From Candidatus Pelagibacter sp. (lineage in GTDB: Bacteria > Pseudomonadota > Alphaproteobacteria > Pelagibacterales > Pelagibacteraceae), in contig JAOIXS010000003.1 in the NCBI GenBank assembly GCA_028225715.1, positions 1 to 58,962 of the forward strand: DNA of 58,962 nt. Direction: 5' to 3'. Both the position numbers and the translations under genes were made by a program. The notes beneath the pieces are model-generated. The model saw only the letters and a list, made by a program, of their open reading frames with translations. It had not been told where the DNA came from and did not search any database. Within the stretch, counting starts at the first letter, position 1, and each line of letters begins with the position of its first letter. Below are positions 41,692 through 50,165 of this stretch, one piece after another.

Positions 41692-42537
41692 TTATTTTTG
41701 AGATCTTTTAAAACAGTCAATAGTATTTTTTAACAAGCAGGCAATAGTCATTGGCCCTACTCCACCTGGAACAGGTGTTAAAGCTCTTGCAACTTTTGAA
41801 ACTTCTTCGAATGCAACGTCACCGACAATACCGTTTTCAGTTTTATTGATCCCAACATCTATTACAATTGCATCTTTTTTAACCCAGTCCGCTTTCACAA
41901 GCTCTGGAATGCCAACAGCAGCAACTATAATATCTGCCTCCAAGCATTCTGCTTTTAAATCTTTAGTCTTTGAGTGAGTAATTGTTACTGTGCAATTTTC
42001 TTTTAAAAGTAACTGCGCCATTGGTTTACCGTTTAAATTTGATCTACCAATCATAACAGCTTTTTTTCCACTCAAATTTGGTTCAATTTTTTTAATCATT
42101 AAATAACATCCTAAAGGAGTACAAGGAACTGAACTTTCATAACCTGAAGAAAGATTTCCAACATTCATTGGGTGAAACCCATCAACATCTTTTCCTGGTA
42201 AAATAGTTTCAATAACTTTTTGCTTATCGATATGTTTTGGTAAAGGTAGTTGAACTAAAATTCCTGAAATACTTTCATCTTTATTTAATTCTTCAATTTT
42301 ATCTAATACTGTTTTTTCCTCCACAGCTTCAGGGTATCTAATTACTTCAGATTTTAACCCTACCTCATTCGCAGCTTTCTCTTTCATACGAACATAAATT
42401 TGACTAGGGGCCATTTCTCCAATTAAAATAACTGTAAGCCCAGGAATTTTATTGTGTTTAGCTTTTAGCTCTACGACCTCTTGTCTTAATTCTTCTCTAA
42501 GTTCAGCTGCTATTTTTTTTCCATCTATTAAAATCAT
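41692..42537 (-). CDS. folD: bifunctional methylene-tetrahydrofolate dehydrogenase/cyclohydrolase FolD
   Basis: A 281-residue FolD: start MILIDGKKIAAELREEL, active-site region PSQIYVRMKEKAANEVGL (Y and K near 50-54), VQLPLPKHID, the GFHPMNVGNL segment and the NADP-binding GRSNLNGKPMAQLL, ending PGGVGPMTIACLLKN. It interconverts methylene- and formyl-tetrahydrofolate, supplying one-carbon units for purines and, in this clade, C1 oxidation. The ATG at 42537 is the family start; it lies eight bases after the YggT stop. Confidence 0.97.
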   Translation of the reverse strand: MILIDGKKIAAELREELRQEVVELKAKHNKIPGLTVILIGEMAPSQIYVRMKEKAANEVGLKSEVIRYPEAVEEKTVLDKIEELNKDESISGILVQLPLPKHIDKQKVIETILPGKDVDGFHPMNVGNLSSGYESSVPCTPLGCYLMIKKIEPNLSGKKAVMIGRSNLNGKPMAQLLLKENCTVTITHSKTKDLKAECLEADIIVAAVGIPELVKADWVKKDAIVIDVGINKTENGIVGDVAFEEVSKVARALTPVPGGVGPMTIACLLKNTIDCFKRSQK

Positions 42538-42545
42538 ATGTTCCC

Positions 42546-42836
42546 CTAAAAAATCATTGGCGCGATGTACAACTTCATACACATTTCTATAAACCAAATC
42601 AATAAAAGTAATATAACTGGTGAAATATCTATTGATCCTAAATTAGGTAAAAAACTTCTTATTTTATTAAGTGCAGGATTTGTTAATCGATAAGTCACCT
42701 CTAAAATAGAATAAACAAATCTATTTTGAGTATTTAAAACATTAAATGCGACAAGCCAGCTGATAACTACATTTGCAATTACCACATAAGAATAGAGCTT
42801 TAATATTTGAAGAACCAAATAAAAAATTGCTATCAT
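42546..42836 (-). CDS. YggT family membrane protein
   Basis: A 96-residue protein with two hydrophobic regions separated by the diagnostic YRLTNPALNKIRSFLPNLGSIDISPVILLLL loop. YggT proteins are small inner-membrane proteins of uncertain function, implicated in osmotic or ion homeostasis. Its ATG overlaps the mechanosensitive-channel stop by four bases, and folD follows eight bases on. A second YggT-like gene occurs at 52048. Confidence 0.92.
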   Translation of the reverse strand: MIAIFYLVLQILKLYSYVVIANVVISWLVAFNVLNTQNRFVYSILEVTYRLTNPALNKIRSFLPNLGSIDISPVILLLLIWFIEMCMKLYIAPMIF

Positions 42837-43918
42837 TTTTTCTCGATATAAATTGACTGACTTGGGAATGCAAATGAAGCTTTGTTTCCTTCTACTATTT
42901 CTTTAATTGCAATCGCTAATCTTTCTTTAACTAAAAGAGAGTCGCTCCAACTGTTGCTGGCCGTAAAACATCTAACTAATAAATCTATTGAGCTATCAGA
43001 AAACTTTTCAATTCTTACCGCAACACCAACACTTTGGCTAAAGTCCTCGCTTTTATTAATATAGTTTTCTATTTCTTCTCTTACTTTTTTTAACTGTGCA
43101 ACAGTGGTATCGTATTGAAGAGTAATGGACCATCTTATTCTCCAATTGGTTGTTTCGCTAATATTAACTACTGAGTTTTCAGCAAATTGAAAGTTTGGAA
43201 TTATTGCTAAAGATTTATCAAATTTTCTAATCACTGTTGATCTAAATCCAATTTTTTCAACAATACCTTCAATTGTTCCTTCAACTAAAATCCAATCTCC
43301 AATTTTAAATCTTTTTTCAACTAAAACTAAAATTCCTGATATTAAATTTTTAAATAAGTCTTGTGCACCTAAAGCAACTGCAACACCAAATAAACCCAGT
43401 CCAGCAATAATTGGTCCAATTTTTATTCCCCAAAGTTCAAGAACAGCCGCTAAACCTAGAATGAAAATCAAAATTTTTAATGATTTAATAATCCAGCCAA
43501 TTAACTCTCTAGTTAACATTTTATCTAAACCACTTAAAATATAAGAGATGGGTTCAACAATTTGATGTATCACCCAAAAAATAAAAATAGTTATTAAAGT
43601 TCTATTAATTGTATCAATAGCAACTTTGCCATCTTCTCCAAAAGACATGTAATAACTTGCAATAAAAAAACCTAAAACAATGGGAAGAAATCTTGCTGGC
43701 CCAACCATTGCATGGACGAAAGTGTCATCTAGTTTATTGGTTGTTCTTTTAGAGATACTTTCTAATCTTTTAATAATTACTTTACTGATAATTCCTCTAA
43801 AAATTAAAAAAATAAAAAAAATCCCAATTCCAATTAATATTTGAAAAATATCAATACCGTGAATTCCCTTTGACCAAACTGAAAAAAATAAGTCACTAAA
43901 ATTGTTAAAAATGTCCAT
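42833..43918 (-). CDS. MscS family mechanosensitive ion channel
   Basis: A 361-residue MscS-type channel. After four membrane helices the pore helix and beta-domain show the signature LGLFGVAVALGAQDLFKNLISGILVLVEKRFKIGDWILVEGTIEGIVEKIGFRSTVIR (about 165-222), longer than the 286-residue E. coli MscS by an extra N-terminal helix. It opens under membrane tension to protect against osmotic downshock. It is coupled to yggT by a four-base overlap and follows hemD by two bases. Confidence 0.93.
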   Translation of the reverse strand: MDIFNNFSDLFFSVWSKGIHGIDIFQILIGIGIFFIFLIFRGIISKVIIKRLESISKRTTNKLDDTFVHAMVGPARFLPIVLGFFIASYYMSFGEDGKVAIDTINRTLITIFIFWVIHQIVEPISYILSGLDKMLTRELIGWIIKSLKILIFILGLAAVLELWGIKIGPIIAGLGLFGVAVALGAQDLFKNLISGILVLVEKRFKIGDWILVEGTIEGIVEKIGFRSTVIRKFDKSLAIIPNFQFAENSVVNISETTNWRIRWSITLQYDTTVAQLKKVREEIENYINKSEDFSQSVGVAVRIEKFSDSSIDLLVRCFTASNSWSDSLLVKERLAIAIKEIVEGNKASFAFPSQSIYIEKK

Positions 43919-43920
43919 AG

Positions 43921-44619
43921 CTAAATTTTATATAGCAAAAATTCCTCTTCTCCAGGGTTAAAAAGAAAAATTTTTTTCCACTTTATTTCATTAAGAATTG
44001 AAGAGGTTTTTTCTCCAATGCACATTAAATTAGTATTCATCCATAGGGTTTCTAGCTGATAACTTTTAATTACTTTTAAAAAATTAATCGCACTATTTTG
44101 CGAATAAATGTAAGTAATTTCAGGCATTTTTAATTTTAATTTTTCGATAAAGCTTTCATCGTATTTTTCAATTGGGTTAGCTCTGTAATTAATTAATCGT
44201 TCTATCGTATACCCACTCGAAATAAGCTCTTTGTCCAAATCACTAGAGATTATTTCTCCACTTATATAAATTAGCTTTCCATCAGAAGGTTTAAAATTTT
44301 GTAAGATTAATTCCTTAAGATTACCAACATTTCCTTCAGCTGCAAAAACATTTTGAAAACCAACACTTCTAGCTTTTTTTTCAGTAGCACTTCCAACACA
44401 AAAGCATTTTAATTTTTTATCAATGTTCTTAATGTCCAAAAATTTAACAGCATTAGTACTGGTAAAAATAATTGCTTTAAACTCCGAATAGTTTGGGGCT
44501 TCGTATTTTAAACCCTCAATACTAATTAAAGGTAGGTGAGATATTTCATGACCCAATGATTGAAATTTTAATATCATTTCATGACAATCTTCTAGAGGTC
44601 TTGTGAATAAAATATGCAT
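43921..44619 (-). CDS. hemD: uroporphyrinogen-III synthase
   Basis: A 232-residue two-domain HemD-type protein. Sequence identity in this family is always low; support comes from the start ILFTRPLEDC, FTSTNAVKF near 53-61, CVGSATEKKARSVGF near 75-89, LIYISGEIISSDLDKELISSGYTIERLINYRA near 115-145 and its place one base after hemC. It closes hydroxymethylbilane into uroporphyrinogen III for haem synthesis. Confidence 0.85.
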   Translation of the reverse strand: MHILFTRPLEDCHEMILKFQSLGHEISHLPLISIEGLKYEAPNYSEFKAIIFTSTNAVKFLDIKNIDKKLKCFCVGSATEKKARSVGFQNVFAAEGNVGNLKELILQNFKPSDGKLIYISGEIISSDLDKELISSGYTIERLINYRANPIEKYDESFIEKLKLKMPEITYIYSQNSAINFLKVIKSYQLETLWMNTNLMCIGEKTSSILNEIKWKKIFLFNPGEEEFLLYKI

Positions 44620-44620
44620 A

Positions 44621-45544
44621 TTATTTTTTGTAAGAATTATTAGACATCTTTTTAAGAGTTTTTCCCATCTCTATTCCCAATTCTTCTGCTTTATTTACAC
44701 TTTCAGATGATTTTAAATAAAATCTTTTACTGCCGTCTAGTGAAAAAAGTTCTACTTCAAGATTAATTTTGTTCCCCTCAATATTTGCAAATGCTCCTAC
44801 TGCTGTTTCACAATCTCCTTCTAAAACCTTTAAAACATTTCTTTCAGCTTTTATGGAGCTATGTGTTGATTGGTGATCAACTTGTTTTAATAATTCAATT
44901 AAACTTTCATCGTTATCTCTACACTGCAAGGCAATAACTCCTTGTCCAGCACAAGGTATAATTTCTGAAGTAGAAAAAGTTTGAGAAATATTTTGATTTA
45001 ATCCTAAAGAATCGATTCCAGCATAAGATAAGATAATTGCATCATATAAATTTTCCTTAAGTTTTCTTATTCTTGTATCAACGTTTCCTCTAATTAATTT
45101 ACAATTAAGATCATCTCTTATTTTTTTAATCTGAAATTCTCTTCTATATGAAGATGTTCCAATAATTGAATTTGAAGCTAAATCTTTTAGATGTTTATTG
45201 TCTTTGCTAATTAAAATTTCTCTAGGATCATTTCTTTCTAAAAAGCAATCTGTCAACAATCCTCTAGTTTCTTCAGAAGGCATATCTTTTAATGCATGTA
45301 CCGCTATATCTATTTTTTTTTCTAATAATTCAACCTCTATAGTTTTTGAGAAAAGTCCCTTACCCCCTACTTCTGATAACCTTTTGTCTTGAACTTGATC
45401 ACCCTTAGTTACAATTTCTTTAATGATTACTTCTTCAATTCCAAAATCTTTTGAATGTTTGAGAATTTTTTCTCTGGCCTTTTCTGCATAGATTAGTGCT
45501 AATTTGCTTCCTCTAGTGCCTATAATAATTTTTCTATTTTTCAT
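44621..45544 (-). CDS. hemC: porphobilinogen deaminase (hydroxymethylbilane synthase)
   Basis: A 307-residue HemC. The dipyrromethane-cofactor cysteine is C245 in EGDCETAVGAF; the active-site aspartate is in HALKDMPS near 84-91, and GTRGSKLALIYA at 9-20 begins domain 1. It condenses four porphobilinogens into hydroxymethylbilane, the substrate of the adjacent hemD. It is divergent from tsaD with a 59-base gap. Confidence 0.97.
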   Translation of the reverse strand: MKNRKIIIGTRGSKLALIYAEKAREKILKHSKDFGIEEVIIKEIVTKGDQVQDKRLSEVGGKGLFSKTIEVELLEKKIDIAVHALKDMPSEETRGLLTDCFLERNDPREILISKDNKHLKDLASNSIIGTSSYRREFQIKKIRDDLNCKLIRGNVDTRIRKLKENLYDAIILSYAGIDSLGLNQNISQTFSTSEIIPCAGQGVIALQCRDNDESLIELLKQVDHQSTHSSIKAERNVLKVLEGDCETAVGAFANIEGNKINLEVELFSLDGSKRFYLKSSESVNKAEELGIEMGKTLKKMSNNSYKK

Positions 45545-45603
45545 TTAATTGCTTTATACTTCATACTTATATTGAGAATGTATTATTAATAAAAACTAAT
45601 TTA

Positions 45604-46677
45604 ATGAATAAAAAACCCATAATTTTAGGAATTGAATCAAGCTGTGATGAAACAGCAGCCTCTATCATAACTGAAAATGAGCAAGGTATGCCAACAATTT
45701 TATCAAGTATTGTTTCAAGTCAGGTGGATGTTCATAAAGAGTTTGGTGGTGTTGTGCCAGAACTTGCCGCAAGATCCCATATGGAAAAAATAGATTTAAT
45801 CACAAAAAAAGCATTTGATAAAAGTGGAGTAAAAATGGAAGATCTAGATGCAATAGCAGCAACTGCAGGACCTGGTCTTATGGTCTGTCTGTCTGTTGGT
45901 TTAAGTTTTGGAAAAGCAATGGCCTCTTCGCTAAACAAACCTTTTATAGCTGTTAATCATTTAGAAGGACATGCATTAAGCCCAAAACTAAATTCTGAAT
46001 TAAATTATCCTTATTTATTACTTTTAATCTCTGGAGGTCACACTCAATTTTTAAGTGTGCAAGGCTTAGGAAATTATAAAAGATTAGGAACAACTATTGA
46101 TGATGCTGTAGGTGAAGCCTTTGATAAAACGGCAAAATTATTAGGAATAGAATTTCCTGGTGGTCCCCAAATTGAAATATACGCAAAAAAAGGTGATCCT
46201 AATAAATATGAACTACCAAAGCCAATTTTTCATAAAGGAGGATGTAATTTATCATTTGCAGGTTTAAAGACTGCTGTTTTAAAAATATCAAAACAAATAA
46301 AAACTGAACAAGAAAAATATGATCTTGCAGCATCTTTTCAAAAAACAATTGAAGAAATACTATATAAGAAAAGTAAAATTGCTTTTGAAGAATTCAAAAA
46401 AATGAACACAACAAATAAAAATAAATTTGTAGTTGCGGGTGGTGTTGCTGCAAACAAGAGAATTAGAGAAGTTCTAACTAATCTTTGCAAAGAAGAGGAA
46501 TTTGAAGCAATATTTCCACCTATTAATTTGTGTGGAGATAATGCAGCAATGATTGCAATGGTTGGATTAGAAAAATTTAAGTTAAAACAGTTTAGTGAAT
46601 TAGATAGTCCTGCAAAACCTAGGTGGCCTCTAGATGCAGATGCTGCTTTTTTGAAGGGTGCTGGAGTAAAATTGTAA
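45604..46677 (+). CDS. tsaD: tRNA N6-adenosine threonylcarbamoyltransferase TsaD
   Basis: A 357-residue TsaD (Kae1/Qri7 family). Iron-binding HxxxH is H119 and H123 in NHLEGHALSP; the ASKHA nucleotide-binding segments are GIESSCDETAAS (9-20), LISGGHTQFL near 142 and DDAVGEAFDKTAKLLG near 167. It transfers threonylcarbamoyl to A37 of ANN-decoding tRNAs with TsaB and TsaE. Its stop shares one base with the start of the EVE-domain gene. Confidence 0.98.
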   Translation: MNKKPIILGIESSCDETAASIITENEQGMPTILSSIVSSQVDVHKEFGGVVPELAARSHMEKIDLITKKAFDKSGVKMEDLDAIAATAGPGLMVCLSVGLSFGKAMASSLNKPFIAVNHLEGHALSPKLNSELNYPYLLLLISGGHTQFLSVQGLGNYKRLGTTIDDAVGEAFDKTAKLLGIEFPGGPQIEIYAKKGDPNKYELPKPIFHKGGCNLSFAGLKTAVLKISKQIKTEQEKYDLAASFQKTIEEILYKKSKIAFEEFKKMNTTNKNKFVVAGGVAANKRIREVLTNLCKEEEFEAIFPPINLCGDNAAMIAMVGLEKFKLKQFSELDSPAKPRWPLDADAAFLKGAGVKL

Positions 46678-47090
46678 TGCAGTATTGGTTGATGAAATCA
46701 GAACCTGATGTTTGGTCAATTGATCAGCAAAAAAAAGCTGGTGCTAAAGGAGCTCCTTGGGATGGAGTCAGAAATTATCAAGCAGCTAAAAATTTAAAAG
46801 GAATGAAAAAAGGAGACCTTTGTTTTTTTTATCACTCAAATATAGGTAAAGAAATTGTTGGTATAGTTGAAGTTATTAAAGAAGCTTTCTTAGATAAAAC
46901 TGACAAAGATGGACGATTTGTAGCCGTCCAAGTAAAATTTAAAGAAAAATTAAAGAAAAGTGTAACTCTTGAAGAGGTTAAAAAAACCAAGTCTCTTAGC
47001 CATTTATCACTTATTAGACAAAGTAGATTATCTGTTATGCCAATCGACTCTAAAAGCTGGAAAATTTTAAATAAGATGAGTAGTATTTAA
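46677..47090 (+). CDS. EVE domain-containing protein
   Basis: A 137-residue single-domain EVE protein: start MQYWLMKSEPDVWSIDQ, WDGVRNYQAAKNLKGMKKGDLCFFYHSN, the GIVEVIKEA strand and the closing LSHLSLIRQSRLSVMPI. EVE domains (PUA-like) bind modified bases in DNA or RNA. Linkage to tsaD, a tRNA modification gene, favours an RNA-related role here, though this is inference. The ATG at 46677 overlaps the tsaD stop; a longer frame inside tsaD is not needed. Confidence 0.92.
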   Translation: MQYWLMKSEPDVWSIDQQKKAGAKGAPWDGVRNYQAAKNLKGMKKGDLCFFYHSNIGKEIVGIVEVIKEAFLDKTDKDGRFVAVQVKFKEKLKKSVTLEEVKKTKSLSHLSLIRQSRLSVMPIDSKSWKILNKMSSI

Positions 47091-47103
47091 ATAAAAAAAA
47101 TTC

Positions 47104-49149
47104 ATGCCTAAAAAAAAATCCATATCAAAAGTGAAAAAGAAAGCTCCTAAAAAAACTAAGGCTAAAAAAAAAATAAAGCCTATTAAGAAAAAGGTTTTAA
47201 AAAAAATTGAAGAAAAAGAATTAATCATAAAAACTAAACCTGAGTGGGTAAAAAATGCTTTAATAAATAAAACAAAATACCAAAAAAAATACTCTGACTC
47301 GATTAAAAAAAATGATGATTTTTGGAAGATTGAGGGAAAAAGAATTACTTGGATTAAACCATATAAAAAAATTAAGGACATAAAATACAGCAAAAAAGAA
47401 GTTAAAATTAAATGGTATGAAGACGGAACATTAAATGCTTCTGCTAACTGCATAGACCGTCACCTTAAAGATAAAAAAGATAAAACAGCGATTATTTGGG
47501 TGGGTGACGATCCAAAAGATACTAAAAAGATTTCATATAAACAATTACATAATGATGTTTCTAAAACTGCAAATGGTTTGAGAAAACTAGGGATTAAAAA
47601 AGGTGATCGAGTTACGATTTATTTAACTATGATTCCAGAACTTGCAGTAACAATGCTTGCTTGTGCTAGAATTGGTGCAGTTCACTCTATTATTTTTGGT
47701 GGTTTTTCAGCAGACTCTATTTCTGGCAGAGTTAACGACTGTGAGTCACAGTACATTATTACTGCAGATGAAGGAGTTAGAGGTGGTAAAACTATTCCAC
47801 TAAAAGCAATCACTGATGAAGCATTAAGAAAATGTCCTGAAGTTAAAAAATGTATTGTTGTAAAAAGAACTGGAAATAAAGTTAATTGGGTTAAAGGAAG
47901 AGATGTCTGGTATGACGATTTAATTAAAGGTATGTCAACTAAATGTGAGCCTGAGGAAATGAATGCAGAGGATCCTTTGTTTATTCTCTACACATCTGGT
48001 TCTACTGGAAAACCAAAAGGAGTTTTACACACAACAGGTGGATATATGGTTTATGCATCTATGACCCATCAATATATTTTTAACTATAAACCAAAAGATA
48101 TTTATTGGTGTACAGCTGATATTGGTTGGGTAACGGGTCATAGTTATATTGTTTATGGACCACTTGCTAATGGTGCAACAACAATAATGTTTGAAGGGAT
48201 TCCGACCTACCCTGACAGTTCAAGATGGTGGCAAATTATCGATAAATACAAAGTTAATATTTTTTATACAGCACCTACTGCTATTAGAGCTTTAATGAGA
48301 GAGGGTGATAAGCCTGTTAAAAAAACTTCAAGAAAATCTTTAAAATTATTAGGAACTGTTGGTGAGCCCATTAATCCTGAGGCTTGGATGTGGTATTATA
48401 AAACAGTTGGAAATTCTAAATGTCCAATTGTTGATACATGGTGGCAAACCGAAACAGGTGGAATTTTAATTAGCCCTCAAACAGGTGCTATGAATTTAAA
48501 ACCTGGCTCTGCAAGTAAACCTTTTTATGGAATTAAACCCTCAATAGTTGACAAAGATGGTAAAGAAATCAAAGGTGCTGGTGAAGGAAGGTTGTGTATT
48601 TCTCAATCTTGGCCTGGACAAATGAGAACTGTTTATGGTGACCATCAAAGATTTATTGATACTTATTTTTCTCAGTTTGATGGAAAATATTTCACAGGTG
48701 ATGGCGCTAAAAGAGATAAAGATGGCTACTACTGGATAACTGGTCGTGTAGATGATGTAATTATTGTTTCTGGTCATAACCTTGGAACAGCTGAAATAGA
48801 AAGTGCTTTTGTTGCTCATCCAAAAGTTGCTGAAGCTGCTGTGGTTGGATATCCACACGATATTAAAGGTAATGGTCTTTACTGCTATGTAACTCTAAAT
48901 GTTGGAGAGAAATCAGATTTAGACCTTGAAAGAGATTTAAAGCTTTGGGTTAGAAAACAAATTGGAGCGCTTGCAACACCTGATATTATTCATTTCTCTC
49001 CTGGTCTTCCAAAAACAAGATCTGGAAAAATTATGAGAAGAATATTAAGAAAGATTGCTGCTAATGAACATGATCAATTAGGAGATACGACAACCTTAGC
49101 TGATCCAAGTGTTGTACAAAGTTTGGTGGATAATAGAAAAAATATTTAA
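47104..49149 (+). CDS. acs: acetyl-CoA synthetase with a lysine-rich N-terminal extension
   Basis: A 681-residue AMP-forming acetyl-CoA synthetase. Diagnostic segments are [20 protein letters not shown] near 100-120, the P-loop [11 protein letters not shown] near 297-307, WWQTETGG near 445, [22 protein letters not shown] near 547-568, and the SGKIMRR acetylatable-lysine region at the end. Relative to E. coli Acs it has about 36 extra N-terminal residues, nineteen of the first 34 being lysine. The ATG at 47104 is the only good start; a GTG at codon 10 would keep most of the basic tail. It activates acetate and lies near a probable acetate-type symporter. Confidence 0.96.
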   Translation: MPKKKSISKVKKKAPKKTKAKKKIKPIKKKVLKKIEEKELIIKTKPEWVKNALINKTKYQKKYSDSIKKNDDFWKIEGKRITWIKPYKKIKDIKYSKKEVKIKWYEDGTLNASANCIDRHLKDKKDKTAIIWVGDDPKDTKKISYKQLHNDVSKTANGLRKLGIKKGDRVTIYLTMIPELAVTMLACARIGAVHSIIFGGFSADSISGRVNDCESQYIITADEGVRGGKTIPLKAITDEALRKCPEVKKCIVVKRTGNKVNWVKGRDVWYDDLIKGMSTKCEPEEMNAEDPLFILYTSGSTGKPKGVLHTTGGYMVYASMTHQYIFNYKPKDIYWCTADIGWVTGHSYIVYGPLANGATTIMFEGIPTYPDSSRWWQIIDKYKVNIFYTAPTAIRALMREGDKPVKKTSRKSLKLLGTVGEPINPEAWMWYYKTVGNSKCPIVDTWWQTETGGILISPQTGAMNLKPGSASKPFYGIKPSIVDKDGKEIKGAGEGRLCISQSWPGQMRTVYGDHQRFIDTYFSQFDGKYFTGDGAKRDKDGYYWITGRVDDVIIVSGHNLGTAEIESAFVAHPKVAEAAVVGYPHDIKGNGLYCYVTLNVGEKSDLDLERDLKLWVRKQIGALATPDIIHFSPGLPKTRSGKIMRRILRKIAANEHDQLGDTTTLADPSVVQSLVDNRKNI

Positions 49150-49769
49150 AATTCGATTAACTTCTCAAATTCTTTTTTAATAATATCCCATTTCAATATC
49201 ATAGAATTTAATACAATTTTTCTGTCTAAAGTTTTTAATTCTTCAGCTATTGGAGCCCATTTGTATAACGACAATGCACTAGGATTAAAGGGTAGATCTT
49301 TATAATAAATTTCCCAGTTTGTATTTTGAACTCTTTCATTAAAAGTTTTTTTTGCTTCCTCAATAATATCAGGTGGCATTTTATTGGAAATTTCATCATC
49401 TAAAATTTTAGAAAAAATTTCTTTTGACTGATCAATGTTTTGATAATTAAAATTAACTTTTAAATATGAGAACGTAAATAATGTCAAATCCTGTAAAGCA
49501 ACAGAATAAATATTCCATTTTGCAATATCAAGAGATGCCATGAACACATCATTGTCAAAATGAAGAACATATCTTGTACCCATTCTGGTCTTTAAATAGT
49601 TATATAAGGTAACTTGTGTTACCCACGCAGATTTTGTTTGGATAAAGTGTTCAAGCTCATTTAAATTCTTAATTTTTTTCTTTGGAATAAAAGCCCTAAA
49701 CATAGCAAACAAGTAAACTTTAAAATCATCAAACGATATGTCTCTCCAAGAGAGTTTATATTTCTGCAT
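49146..49769 (-). CDS. conserved-looking hypothetical protein
   Basis: A 207-residue soluble protein of unknown family. It starts [32 protein letters not shown] and is largely helical, with a central [21 protein letters not shown] region and a basic/aromatic C-terminal half. There is no signal peptide or membrane helix. It overlaps the acs stop tail-to-tail by four bases and is divergent from the DUF4212 gene. Gene length and clean codon use support it as real; I cannot offer a function. Confidence 0.7.
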   Translation of the reverse strand: MQKYKLSWRDISFDDFKVYLFAMFRAFIPKKKIKNLNELEHFIQTKSAWVTQVTLYNYLKTRMGTRYVLHFDNDVFMASLDIAKWNIYSVALQDLTLFTFSYLKVNFNYQNIDQSKEIFSKILDDEISNKMPPDIIEEAKKTFNERVQNTNWEIYYKDLPFNPSALSLYKWAPIAEELKTLDRKIVLNSMILKWDIIKKEFEKLIEF

Positions 49770-49904
49770 AAAAATTCATATATATGGCCATTATACCTTA
49801 AAAAGGTAAGTAAATAAGTACCTAATATGAACAATTTTTAGTCTTTTAAAAACTCACAGAATGGTTATGGTTTCGAAGTTATAACTAAAAATAGAGAGGT
49901 ATAA
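49770..49904. promoter_or_regulatory. divergent promoter region with dyads before the symporter operon
   Basis: This 135-base gap separates the hypothetical gene (leftward) and the DUF4212/SSS operon (rightward). It holds a cluster of related half-sites, ACCTT at 49795-49799, AAGGTA at 49803-49808 and TACCT at 49819-49823, forming two overlapping dyads. It also holds a perfect ten-base palindrome, AGTTATAACT, at 49877-49886, just upstream of the GAGAGG ribosome site. The palindrome is placed where a repressor or RNA structure could control the symporter. Confidence 0.4.
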
Positions 49905-50165
49905 ATGTCAAACGCAACAAAACACTGGGAAAAGACTAGGTCATTGTTATTCGTAACACTGGCTATTTGGTTTGTTTTCTCAATCGGCATCTTCCTTTTT
50001 GCGGCTGAAATGAATGAGGTTACAGGACCTTTCGGTTATCCATGGACATACTGGTTTACATGTCAAGGATCTCTTGGAATTTTCGTAATTTTATGTTTCT
50101 GGTTTGCTAATAGGCAAGAGAAAATCGATGAAGAATTTGGCTTCAACGAAAGGGGAGATCAATAA
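49905..50165 (+). CDS. DUF4212 small subunit of sodium/solute symporter
   Basis: An 86-residue protein with two membrane helices. The DUF4212 pattern is clear: HWEKTRSLLFVTLAIWFVFSIGIFLFA, then GYPWTYWFTCQGSLGIFVILCFWFANR. It is the small partner of the large symporter that follows. Translation begins at ATG 49905 after a GAGAGG ribosome site; its stop overlaps the next start (TAATG), typical of this pair. Confidence 0.95.
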   Translation: MSNATKHWEKTRSLLFVTLAIWFVFSIGIFLFAAEMNEVTGPFGYPWTYWFTCQGSLGIFVILCFWFANRQEKIDEEFGFNERGDQ

